Assembly (NCBI RefSeq): GCF_934330165.1 | Contig: NZ_CAKRGI010000004.1 | Coordinates: 26,899 to 90,898, forward strand | DNA from: an uncultured Mediterraneibacter sp. | GTDB taxonomy: Bacteria > Bacillota > Clostridia > Lachnospirales > Lachnospiraceae | DNA: 64,000 bases | Direction of reading: 5' to 3' | Shown here: piece by piece, positions 26,599-34,294 of the stretch | How positions within the stretch are numbered: position 1 is the stretch's first letter | Layout: each line of letters begins with the position of its first letter | Made by a program: the position numbers and the translations under genes | Notes under the pieces: generated by a model | What the model was told of the DNA's origin: nothing | Database searches by the model: none | The model's input: the letters and a program-made list of their open reading frames with translations, nothing else

Positions 26599-29500
26599 GT
26601 GGGAAAAGGGTATTATGTAGGGCTTGATATGGGAACTGGATCTGTTGGATGGGCTGTAACAGATGAAAGCTATCAGATCCTCAGACGTCACGGAAAAGCA
26701 ATGTGGGGTGTAAGACTTTTTGAAAGTGCTAAGACTGCGGAAGAGAGGAGAATGTTCAGAACAGGAAGAAGAAGACTGGACAGACGGGGCTGGCGGATCG
26801 AAATTTTGCAGGAACTTTTTGCAGAGGAGATCAGCCGGGTTGATCCTGGATTCTTTCTGAGAATGAAAGAGAGTAAATATTATCCGGAAGATAAAAGAGA
26901 TATAGAGGGAAATTGCCCGGAACTTCCGTATACGCTTTTTGTGGACAAGACTTTTACGGACAAGGATTTTCATAAAAAGTATCCGACAATTTATCATTTA
27001 AGAAAGATGCTGATGGAGACGGAAGATACTTTGGATATACGACTTGTGTATCTGGCACTGCATCATATGATGAAGCATCGGGGACATTTTCTTCTTTCCG
27101 GTGATATCAGTCAGGTCACGGAATTTAAAAATACATTCAATCAGTTTATTGAGAATATCAGAAATGAAGAGATGGATTTTGAGATTGAACTGGATGAAAG
27201 TGCGGTTCAGATGATTGAGGAAACGTTAAAAGATAAAAATCTTACCCGTTCAGCGAAAAAGTCGAAACTGGTAAAAGGATTAAATGCAAAAAATGTCCGG
27301 GATAAAGCGTTTTTGACATTACTTTCAGGTGGAACAGTAAAACTGAGTGATCTGTTTGGAATGGAAGAACTGAATGAAGGAGAGAGGCCAAAGATTTCTT
27401 TTGCGGATAATGGATATGAGGAATATGCGGCTGTCATTGAAATGGAACTTGGTGAGCTGTACTATATCGTGGAGTCTGCAAAAGCCGTGTATGACTGGGC
27501 GATTCTTTCAGATATTTTGGGAGGAAGTACGTCTATTTCTGATGCGAAAGTCAGAGCGTATGAAAAGCACAAAGCAGATCTGAAGTATTTGAAAGCTGTC
27601 GTAAAAGAGTATTTTCCGAAAGAAGTTTATAATGCTGTATTTGTGGAAAGTTCGGATAAGTTGAACAATTATCCGGCGTATATTGGCATGACGAAGAAGA
27701 ACGGAAAAAAGGTATCGCTTGAGGGGAAACGGTGCAGCAGGGAAGAATTTATGGATTTCTTGAAAAAGAATATTGTTGTAAAGCTGCCGGATGAAGAAGC
27801 TAAAATGTATCTGCAAAGTGAGCTTGAAAAGGATGCTTTTCTGCCAAAGCAGGTAAATAAGGATAATGGTGTTATTCCGTACCAGGTGCATAAATATGAA
27901 CTGAAGAAGATTTTAGATAATCTGGGCGATAAAATTCCATTTTTAAAAGAAAATGCAGAAAAAATAGAAAAATTATTTAGTTTCAGGATTCCATATTATG
28001 TGGGACCACTTAGGACAGGCAATGGAGAAAATTCCAAATTTGCGTGGGCAGAGCGAAAAAGTACTGAGAAAATCTATCCGTGGAATTTTGAAAATGTAAT
28101 TGATGTGGAGCAGAGTGCAGAAAATTTTATCCGTCGTATGACGAATAAATGCACTTATCTGATCGGAGAAGATGTATTGCCGAAAGATTCATTGCTTTAT
28201 AGTAAATTTATGGTTCTGAACGAGTTAAATAATCTTCGGCTGGATGGACAGAAAATATCTGTAGAATTGAAGCAGAAGATTTATAGAGACGTTTTTTGCA
28301 GAAGCCGTAAAGTGACTCAGAAAAAACTGAAATCTTATCTGATCAGAGAGGGAATCGCCGGGAAAAATGTAGAACTGACGGGGATAGATGGAGATTTTAA
28401 AGGCTCATTGACAGCGTATCATGATTTTAAAGAAAAGCTGACAGATGTGGAACTTACGCAGAAAGAAAAAGAAGAGATCATATTAAATATTGTGCTGTTT
28501 GGTGATGATAAGAAGCTTTTAAAGCAAAGACTAAAGAAAAAATTTCCGCAACTTACCGAAAAGCAGATTAATACAGTCACTGCACTTTCATATAAAGGAT
28601 GGGGAAGATTGTCAAAAAAACTATTGGAAGAAGTGACTGTGCCTGCACCGGAAACGGGAGAGGTATGGAATATCATAACGGCATTGTGGGAGACGAATGA
28701 TAATTTCATGCAACTGTTGAGCAAAGAATATCAATTTTCCGACAGGATAGAGGAGTTTAATGAGGAAAAGGCGGATCCGGAAGTGTCGTATCAGACAATA
28801 GAAGATCTGTATGTTTCACCTGCTGTGAAAAGACAGATCTGGCAGACATTACAGATCATTCAGGAAATTGAAAAAGTTATGGGAGAAAAGCCCAAAAGAG
28901 TCTTTGTTGAGATGGCAAGAGAAAAGCAGGAAAATAAGAGGACGGAATCAAGAAAAAAGACGCTGTCAGATCTGTACAAAAAATGTAAAAAGGAAGAGCC
29001 GGAATGGATAGAAGCTTTATGTACAAGTCTTGAGAAGCATGAAGAACACCAGTTAAGAAGTGATAAATTATATTTATATTATACACAGAAAGGCAGATGT
29101 ATGTATTCCGGTGAGCCGATCGATCTGGAAGATTTATGGGATAATACAAAGTATGATATTGATCATATTTACCCACAGTCTAAAACGATGGATGATAGTC
29201 TGAAGAACCGGGTACTGGTAAAAAAAGAATACAATGCGAAAAAATCAGATACTTATCCGATCGCAGCAGACATTCAAAAGAAAATGATGCCATTTTGGAA
29301 ATCCCTTTTGACAGGAGGATTTATTCCAAAAGAAAAATATGACCGCCTGGTTCGGAATAATCCTCTGGATGCCAATGAACTGGCAGGATTTATTGAGCGT
29401 CAGATCGTTGAAACGCGACAGAGTACAAAAGCTGTTGCTGAAATTTTAAAGAAAATTCTTCCTGATACGGAAATTGTTTATGTGAAGGCAAAGACAGTTT

Positions 29501-30624
29501 CAAAATTCAGGCAGGATTTTGATTTTATTAAAGTGAGGGACATGAATGATCTTCATCATGCAAAAGATGCTTACCTGAATATTGTTGTAGGAAATGTTTA
29601 TTTTGTAAAATTCACAAAAAATGCAGCCTGGTTTGTGAAAGAGAATCCGGGGCGAACATATAATCTTGAAAAAATGTTTATATGGGATGTTGTGAGAGGT
29701 GGAGAAATTGCCTGGAAAGCGGGAAAGAGTGGCTCTATTGTTCAGGTCAGAGCCATGATGGAGAAGAATCATATTCTTGTGACGCGTCGATCCTATGAAG
29801 TAAAAGGCGGATTATTTGATCAGCAGATTCTGAAAAAAGGAAAGGGGCAGGTGCCGGTCAAAGAAAGTGATGAACGATTGCGGGATATCGGAAAATACGG
29901 AGGATATAATAAGGCAGCAGGAGCTTATTTTATGCTTGTAAGCTCAAAAGATAAGAAAGGAAAAGAGCAGAGAACGATTGAGTTCGTACCAATTTATCTA
30001 AAAGACAGAGTGGAAAAAGATATGGAAAGTGCCAGAAACTATCTGATGGAAGAACGTGGATTGAGAGAGCCGAAAATACTGATCAAAAAGATTAAAATTG
30101 ATACTTTATTTAAAGTCGATGGATTTTATATGTGGCTTTCTGGAAGAACTAGTAATCAGTTGATTTTTAAAGGTGCAAATCAACTGATTTTATCAAAAGA
30201 GGATATGAAAACTTTAAAAAAAGTAGTGAAATATATTCAGAGACAGAAAGAAGATAAGAATGTAAAGATCAGTATGCATGATGGAATAACAGAAGAAGAG
30301 TTGCTAAAGCTTTATGAGACATTTTTAGATAAGATCCGGCACAGTATTTATGGGGTGCGACTCTCTTCACAGGAAAAAACGCTGGTCAATGGAAAAGAGA
30401 AATTTATTGATCTCTCCGTTGAAGCAAAGTGTCAGGTGTTGTATGAAATTCTGCATTTATTCCAGTGTCAGAGTGGAGCAGCAAATCTGAAAATGATCGG
30501 AGGTCCGGCAAGTGCAGGAATCCTGGTCATGAATAATAATATCAGTAAATGTAAAAATATTTCTATTGTCAATCAGTCTCCTACAGGAATTTATGAAAAA
30601 GAGATTGATCTTTTAAGAGTATGA
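26599..30624 (+). CDS. cas9: Cas9 endonuclease, type II-A
   Basis: RNA-guided DNA endonuclease of 1341 residues, counting from a GTG at 26599; AAGGAGG ends directly before an ATG at 26593, too close for it, but six bases before the GTG. RuvC-I has LDMGTGSVGWAV with Asp10; the Arg-rich bridge helix is RRMFRTGRRRLDRRGWRI; RuvC-II has FVEMAREK with Glu771; HNH has DIDHIYPQ with His856 and KNRVLV; RuvC-III has HHAKDAYLN with His987 and Asp990. All catalytic residues are present, so it should be active. The C-terminal PAM-interacting region is not assignable by eye. It overlaps cas1 in ATGA. Confidence 0.97.
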   Translation: MGKGYYVGLDMGTGSVGWAVTDESYQILRRHGKAMWGVRLFESAKTAEERRMFRTGRRRLDRRGWRIEILQELFAEEISRVDPGFFLRMKESKYYPEDKRDIEGNCPELPYTLFVDKTFTDKDFHKKYPTIYHLRKMLMETEDTLDIRLVYLALHHMMKHRGHFLLSGDISQVTEFKNTFNQFIENIRNEEMDFEIELDESAVQMIEETLKDKNLTRSAKKSKLVKGLNAKNVRDKAFLTLLSGGTVKLSDLFGMEELNEGERPKISFADNGYEEYAAVIEMELGELYYIVESAKAVYDWAILSDILGGSTSISDAKVRAYEKHKADLKYLKAVVKEYFPKEVYNAVFVESSDKLNNYPAYIGMTKKNGKKVSLEGKRCSREEFMDFLKKNIVVKLPDEEAKMYLQSELEKDAFLPKQVNKDNGVIPYQVHKYELKKILDNLGDKIPFLKENAEKIEKLFSFRIPYYVGPLRTGNGENSKFAWAERKSTEKIYPWNFENVIDVEQSAENFIRRMTNKCTYLIGEDVLPKDSLLYSKFMVLNELNNLRLDGQKISVELKQKIYRDVFCRSRKVTQKKLKSYLIREGIAGKNVELTGIDGDFKGSLTAYHDFKEKLTDVELTQKEKEEIILNIVLFGDDKKLLKQRLKKKFPQLTEKQINTVTALSYKGWGRLSKKLLEEVTVPAPETGEVWNIITALWETNDNFMQLLSKEYQFSDRIEEFNEEKADPEVSYQTIEDLYVSPAVKRQIWQTLQIIQEIEKVMGEKPKRVFVEMAREKQENKRTESRKKTLSDLYKKCKKEEPEWIEALCTSLEKHEEHQLRSDKLYLYYTQKGRCMYSGEPIDLEDLWDNTKYDIDHIYPQSKTMDDSLKNRVLVKKEYNAKKSDTYPIAADIQKKMMPFWKSLLTGGFIPKEKYDRLVRNNPLDANELAGFIERQIVETRQSTKAVAEILKKILPDTEIVYVKAKTVSKFRQDFDFIKVRDMNDLHHAKDAYLNIVVGNVYFVKFTKNAAWFVKENPGRTYNLEKMFIWDVVRGGEIAWKAGKSGSIVQVRAMMEKNHILVTRRSYEVKGGLFDQQILKKGKGQVPVKESDERLRDIGKYGGYNKAAGAYFMLVSSKDKKGKEQRTIEFVPIYLKDRVEKDMESARNYLMEERGLREPKILIKKIKIDTLFKVDGFYMWLSGRTSNQLIFKGANQLILSKEDMKTLKKVVKYIQRQKEDKNVKISMHDGITEEELLKLYETFLDKIRHSIYGVRLSSQEKTLVNGKEKFIDLSVEAKCQVLYEILHLFQCQSGAANLKMIGGPASAGILVMNNNISKCKNISIVNQSPTGIYEKEIDLLRV

Positions 30625-31493
30625 GCTGGCGGACGATCGTCATTACCAAAAGAGCTAAATTAGATTTACAACTTGGATTTATGGTGGTGAGAGGGGAAGA
30701 TACGACGAAAGTAGCGTTGAATGAGATTGCTGTAGTATTGATAGAATCTACAGCAGTCTCGCTCACGACTAGTCTGTTGGCAGAACTGACGAAAAGAAAG
30801 GTTAAAGTTATCTTTTGTGATGAAAAAAGAAATCCGTCATCAGAACTGGTCAGCTATTATGGAAGTCATGATACCAGTAATAAGATTCGTAAGCAGATTG
30901 CGTGGAGACAAAATACAAAAGAAGCTGTCTGGACGGAAATTGTATCTGAAAAAATCAGAAAGCAAAAAGAATTATTAGAATTATTGGGAAAGGAAGAAGC
31001 TGAGCTTCTGTCATCTTATTTACAGCAGATCGCATGGAATGATGAAACCAACAGAGAAGGACATGCTGCAAAAGTATATTTTAATGCATTATTCGGGCTT
31101 GATTTCACCAGAACAGAGGATAATCTTATCAATGCAGCTTTGAATTATGGATATTCAATTATTTTATCGTCCTTTACAAGGGAAATTGTAGCAAATGGAT
31201 ATATAACTCAACTGGGACTTTTTCATGATAATATGTTTAATCAGTTTAATTTGGCTTCAGATCTGATGGAACCGTTCAGACCGCTAGTGGATAAATGTGT
31301 TCTGGGAATGAAACTGGAGCAGTTTGAACATGAAGAAAAAATGTGGCTGGTTGATATCCTGAATCAGGAAGTACAGATTGACGGAAAAATCCAGTATGTG
31401 AGTAATGCAATAAAAATTTATTGCAAAAGTGTATTTGACGCATTGAATGAGGATGACAGTGCATTGGTTCGATTTTATAAAATTGAGTTATAG
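30621..31493 (+). CDS. cas1: CRISPR integrase Cas1
   Basis: 290 residues, the normal size for type II Cas1. The metal-binding residues appear in NREGHAAKVYFNALFG (Glu), FHDNMFNQFNLASDLMEPFRPLVD (His and Glu). Cas1 with Cas2 inserts new spacers at the leader end of the array. The start overlaps the cas9 stop (ATGA). Cas2 begins five bases after the stop. Confidence 0.97.
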   Translation: MSWRTIVITKRAKLDLQLGFMVVRGEDTTKVALNEIAVVLIESTAVSLTTSLLAELTKRKVKVIFCDEKRNPSSELVSYYGSHDTSNKIRKQIAWRQNTKEAVWTEIVSEKIRKQKELLELLGKEEAELLSSYLQQIAWNDETNREGHAAKVYFNALFGLDFTRTEDNLINAALNYGYSIILSSFTREIVANGYITQLGLFHDNMFNQFNLASDLMEPFRPLVDKCVLGMKLEQFEHEEKMWLVDILNQEVQIDGKIQYVSNAIKIYCKSVFDALNEDDSALVRFYKIEL

Positions 31494-31497
31494 ATTT

Positions 31498-31803
31498 ATG
31501 AGGGTATTAGTATTTTTTGATCTTCCGGTAATAACGGGTGAACATAAAAGAGCCTATAGAAAATTCAGAAAATATCTTCTAAAGAATGGATTTCTTATGC
31601 TGCAGGAATCAGTGTACTGTAAACTTGCATTAAATGGAACTGCAGTTAAGGCGATTGTAGATAATGTCCATAAGAACAAACCGGAAGAAGGATTGATCCA
31701 GCTGCTGACGGTAACTGAAAAGCAGTATGCAAAGATGGATATTGTAATAGGTGAGACAAAAAGTGAAGTATTAGATACAGATGAAAGGCTGGTGATTCTA
31801 TGA
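31498..31803 (+). CDS. cas2: CRISPR adaptation protein Cas2
   Basis: 101 residues starting MRVLVFFDLPVITGEHKRAYRKF, the ferredoxin-like fold of Cas2 with its N-terminal Asp. A longer frame inside cas1 is rejected. There is no clear ribosome site, so translation is probably coupled to cas1. It bridges two Cas1 dimers in the integration complex. Confidence 0.96.
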   Translation: MRVLVFFDLPVITGEHKRAYRKFRKYLLKNGFLMLQESVYCKLALNGTAVKAIVDNVHKNKPEEGLIQLLTVTEKQYAKMDIVIGETKSEVLDTDERLVIL

Positions 31804-32468
31804 AGCTGGTACATATCAACCTGAATGAAGGTATTCTTGTCGATGCAATTAATTGCACAGAATGGGTAATAGAATCACCCGAATACTTTTCAGAATATGT
31901 AATGGAATTAGCAGGGCAGGTGGAAGGAAAAGAAGGCAGATTCGTATTATCAGATAATGAAAAAGAAGTTGATATTTCTAAAAATGTAGAGCTGATCTTT
32001 AATATTTTTGCATTAGATATAAATGAAAGAAAACTGATCAGCAAACTTTATATGGAATTGGAAAAGCTTACTGCAGACGAACGATTCTATGTGAAAACCC
32101 AGGAAATGAAGCAATATCTGCAAGAGTATTTATTACAGCTTGAACAGGAGACAGACTATATCCTTGATCTTGCGGATGAAATAGATTTTGCCTCATTATT
32201 TAAAGCTTTTGGAATTAAATATGAGGTGCTGGAAGAAAACTTCTTAGAACGTCTTGTGAGATATATGCGAATAGTGGAACGATTATTAAAGAAAAAGCTT
32301 TTTGTATTTGTTAATTTGCGAAGTTATTTATCAAATCAGCAGATTGATGAATTAATAAAAGAAGCGACGTATCAGGAAATTCAGCTTTTATTGATTGAAA
32401 CCTGTGCGAGAGATTGCATTGAGGGTGTAACAAGGTATATTATAGATAAAGATGGATGTGAAATATAA
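31800..32468 (+). CDS. csn2: Csn2, type II-A adaptation protein
   Basis: 222 residues, start overlapping the cas2 stop in ATGA. The content (INLNEGILVDAINCTEWVIESPEYF; VELIFNIFALDINERKLISKLY) and size match the Csn2 family that forms DNA-encircling rings during spacer acquisition. Its presence assigns the locus to subtype II-A. The array leader begins right after the stop. Confidence 0.92.
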   Translation: MKLVHINLNEGILVDAINCTEWVIESPEYFSEYVMELAGQVEGKEGRFVLSDNEKEVDISKNVELIFNIFALDINERKLISKLYMELEKLTADERFYVKTQEMKQYLQEYLLQLEQETDYILDLADEIDFASLFKAFGIKYEVLEENFLERLVRYMRIVERLLKKKLFVFVNLRSYLSNQQIDELIKEATYQEIQLLLIETCARDCIEGVTRYIIDKDGCEI

Positions 32469-32531
32469 CATCCTAACAGTTTGAGTACCTGTATTTTATG
32501 CGAATGATGGCATTTCATTTTTGAATTTGAG
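32469..32531 (+). promoter_or_regulatory. CRISPR leader with ATTTGAG anchor and an inverted repeat fragment
   Basis: The last seven bases before repeat 1 are ATTTGAG (32525-32531), identical to the leader-anchoring sequence known from streptococcal II-A arrays. At 32479-32489 GTTTGAGTACC is the exact reverse complement of the last 11 bases of the repeat. No clear sigma-A promoter is visible in the 63 bases. Confidence 0.8.
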
Positions 32532-32763
32532 GTTTGAGAATGATGTAAAAATGTATGGTACTCAAACGATTATGTGAAAATTACTGCCGACGGGCGGTTT
32601 GAGAATGATGTAAAAATGTATGGCACTCAAACTGAAAAACTCATACAGTCAATGCATGAAAGTTTGAGAATGATGTAAAAATGTATGGTACTCAAACTAC
32701 GCTTATAGCTGCTTCACTTCCGTATGCGTTTGAGAATGATGTAAAAATGTATGGTAGTTAAAC
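32532..32763 (+). CRISPR. Type II-A CRISPR array, 4 repeats and 3 spacers
   Basis: Repeats of 36 bases at 32532-32567, 32597-32632, 32662-32697 and 32728-32763 begin GTTTGAGAATGATGTAAA and end GTATGGTACTCAAAC. Repeat 2 has one change (TGGCACT). The last repeat has two changes near its 3' end (TAGTTAAAC), typical of the leader-distal end. Spacers are 29, 29 and 30 bases and resemble nothing else in the window. Orientation follows the cas genes. Confidence 0.97.
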
Positions 32764-32818
32764 AATGGAAGAAATTTCTAAGTTTTAACTTGTTGTAGAA
32801 TTTTTGCTGGGAGAGATA

Positions 32819-33334
32819 ATGAATATGGAACTATTTGACGACTATTTCAAAAGAGATTATTGTAATTATATTGAAAGATTTCTCTGTTTGAAAATGAAGG
32901 AGTTAGTTCTTTTAAGGCAAGAAATAATTGATAACTCATTTATGCAAGAAATGGAGAAAAAAATTTCTTTAGATGTTATGAAATATGTTGATCATGTTGA
33001 TAACGAGCTGGAACAGGGCTGTCGATCAATAGATTTTATTTATAGGGAATGGCTTGGGGAAATTGCGGGTATATGCAAGGTTATGGATTATAAAATGATT
33101 TGCTGCAGCAGATATGCGAGTGAAATGAACCGTGTTAATCGGAAACCAGTAAAAGAAATAATAAAAAAAGAAATAGCACATAATCCATATCTAGGTTATA
33201 AAGAACTTGTGACTAAGGATTTATCATTGGATATAGAAATTGAACTGGAGTATTTAATAGAATCAGAACAATTGATAAGAAGAAAACCAAATCATAAAAA
33301 CCCCAGATATAGATGGGAAGCAAGAATAAAATAA
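32819..33334 (+). CDS. Unknown protein next to the CRISPR array
   Basis: The ATG at 32819 follows GGGAGAG; an upstream in-frame TTG is less likely. The 171-residue product is charged and mostly helical by pattern. Its end (NPYLGYKELVTKDLSLDIEI, then LEYLIESEQLIRRKPNHKNP) resembles a winged helix with a basic wing. I do not recognise the family. It is AT-rich, begins 55 bases after the last repeat and could share transcription with the array. Confidence 0.7.
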   Translation: MNMELFDDYFKRDYCNYIERFLCLKMKELVLLRQEIIDNSFMQEMEKKISLDVMKYVDHVDNELEQGCRSIDFIYREWLGEIAGICKVMDYKMICCSRYASEMNRVNRKPVKEIIKKEIAHNPYLGYKELVTKDLSLDIEIELEYLIESEQLIRRKPNHKNPRYRWEARIK

Positions 33335-33375
33335 TACAAGAGAATACGAATAAATAAGTTCACAGGAGAAAAGTC

Positions 33376-33786
33376 ATGGTTAGAAATATTATAAAGGGCA
33401 AAAAGATTTTTGGGAGAAAAGCAAAACCGGCAACGGAAGCAGACCAGGAAATCGTAACAGATCTTTTAGATACATTGCGTGCCAATCGAGAAATATGCGT
33501 TGGAATGGCGGCAAATATGATCGGCATTAATAAATCGATCATTGCTGTGGCAGTGGGACCATTTCAGTTTGCAATGATTAATCCTGTGATAACTAAGATG
33601 TCAGGAGAATATAAGACAGAAGAAGGATGCCTTTCTTTGGAGGGAACCAGATTATGCACAAGATATGAAGAAATAGAGGTAGATTATCTGGACAGCAATT
33701 TTCAATTCTGTCATGGAAAGTATAGTGGCTGGACAGCACAGATCATACAGCATGAGATTGACCATTGTAAGGGGATTGTGATTTAA
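33376..33786 (+). CDS. Peptide deformylase-like protein
   Basis: 136 residues with the three deformylase motifs: CVGMAANMIG (motif I), EEGCLSLEG (motif II with metal Cys) and QHEIDHCKG (HExxH metal site). Deformylase removes formyl groups from nascent N-termini. In motif I the usual catalytic Gln of GLAAPQIG is replaced by Met, which may lower or change activity. Ribosome site AGGAGA. This is probably an accessory paralogue of a main deformylase elsewhere. Confidence 0.85.
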   Translation: MVRNIIKGKKIFGRKAKPATEADQEIVTDLLDTLRANREICVGMAANMIGINKSIIAVAVGPFQFAMINPVITKMSGEYKTEEGCLSLEGTRLCTRYEEIEVDYLDSNFQFCHGKYSGWTAQIIQHEIDHCKGIVI

Positions 33787-33843
33787 TGTTAAAATACTAT
33801 TATTTTGTAGAAGTCTTAAAATAAATTGAATTGTGAGGAAAAA

Positions 33844-34173
33844 ATGGATTTTAAATATTGCAAATTAGAAATTTTTATACCGGAAGAAAATTTCCCGGAA
33901 CTTCAGAAGGCTTTGCAGTCCGTAGATGCAGGGCATATAGGAAATTACGACTCATGTGTGTCCTGTTCAAGGCTTACCAGTTATTGGAGACCATTAGAAG
34001 GGACTGCTCCATATATAGGAAAAGCCGGGGAGATTAGTTGTGAACCGGAAATAAAAGCAGAGGTAACAGTATTTAAAGAAAAAGTGGATGAGACAATTAA
34101 GGTGGTCAAAAAAGTTCATCCGTATGAAGAACCGGTTATAAATGTAATTCCGATTTGGCGGACAAGTTTTTAA
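33844..34173 (+). CDS. NIF3-like stand-alone domain protein
   Basis: 109 residues; the start at 33844 follows GAGG. YCKLEIFIPEENFPELQKAL at the front and VVKKVHPYEEPVINVIPI at the end match the PII/CutA-like domain inserted in NIF3/YqfO proteins, here as a separate protein. Role unknown; metal binding is possible. It closes this transcription unit ahead of a strong terminator. Confidence 0.75.
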   Translation: MDFKYCKLEIFIPEENFPELQKALQSVDAGHIGNYDSCVSCSRLTSYWRPLEGTAPYIGKAGEISCEPEIKAEVTVFKEKVDETIKVVKKVHPYEEPVINVIPIWRTSF

Positions 34174-34193
34174 AAAAAGAAATAGATAATTAA

Positions 34194-34236
34194 AATGACC
34201 AACAGTCAAGAATATGCTGACTGTTGGTCATTTTTA
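34194..34236 (+). terminator. Terminator after the NIF3-like gene
   Basis: AATGACCAACAGTCA (34194-34208) pairs perfectly with TGACTGTTGGTCATT (34218-34232), followed by TTTT. Confidence 0.9.
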
Positions 34237-34260
34237 CTGTATAGTGCTTTTAAGATGAAA

Positions 34261-34275
34261 ATGACTAAAAGTCAT
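34261..34275 (+). promoter_or_regulatory. Palindromic operator candidate before the MMPL gene
   Basis: ATGACTAAAAGTCAT is a perfect dyad around AAA, 19 bases before the start codon. Its size and position suit a TetR-type or similar repressor; no regulator gene is adjacent. Confidence 0.5.
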
Positions 34276-34294
34276 AAAGGAAGGAGCTTGTGAA

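Noticed and set aside
32568..32727. Self-targeting spacers
   Set aside because: Reading the three spacers against the rest of the window by eye gave no match; a genome search would be needed to exclude it fully.
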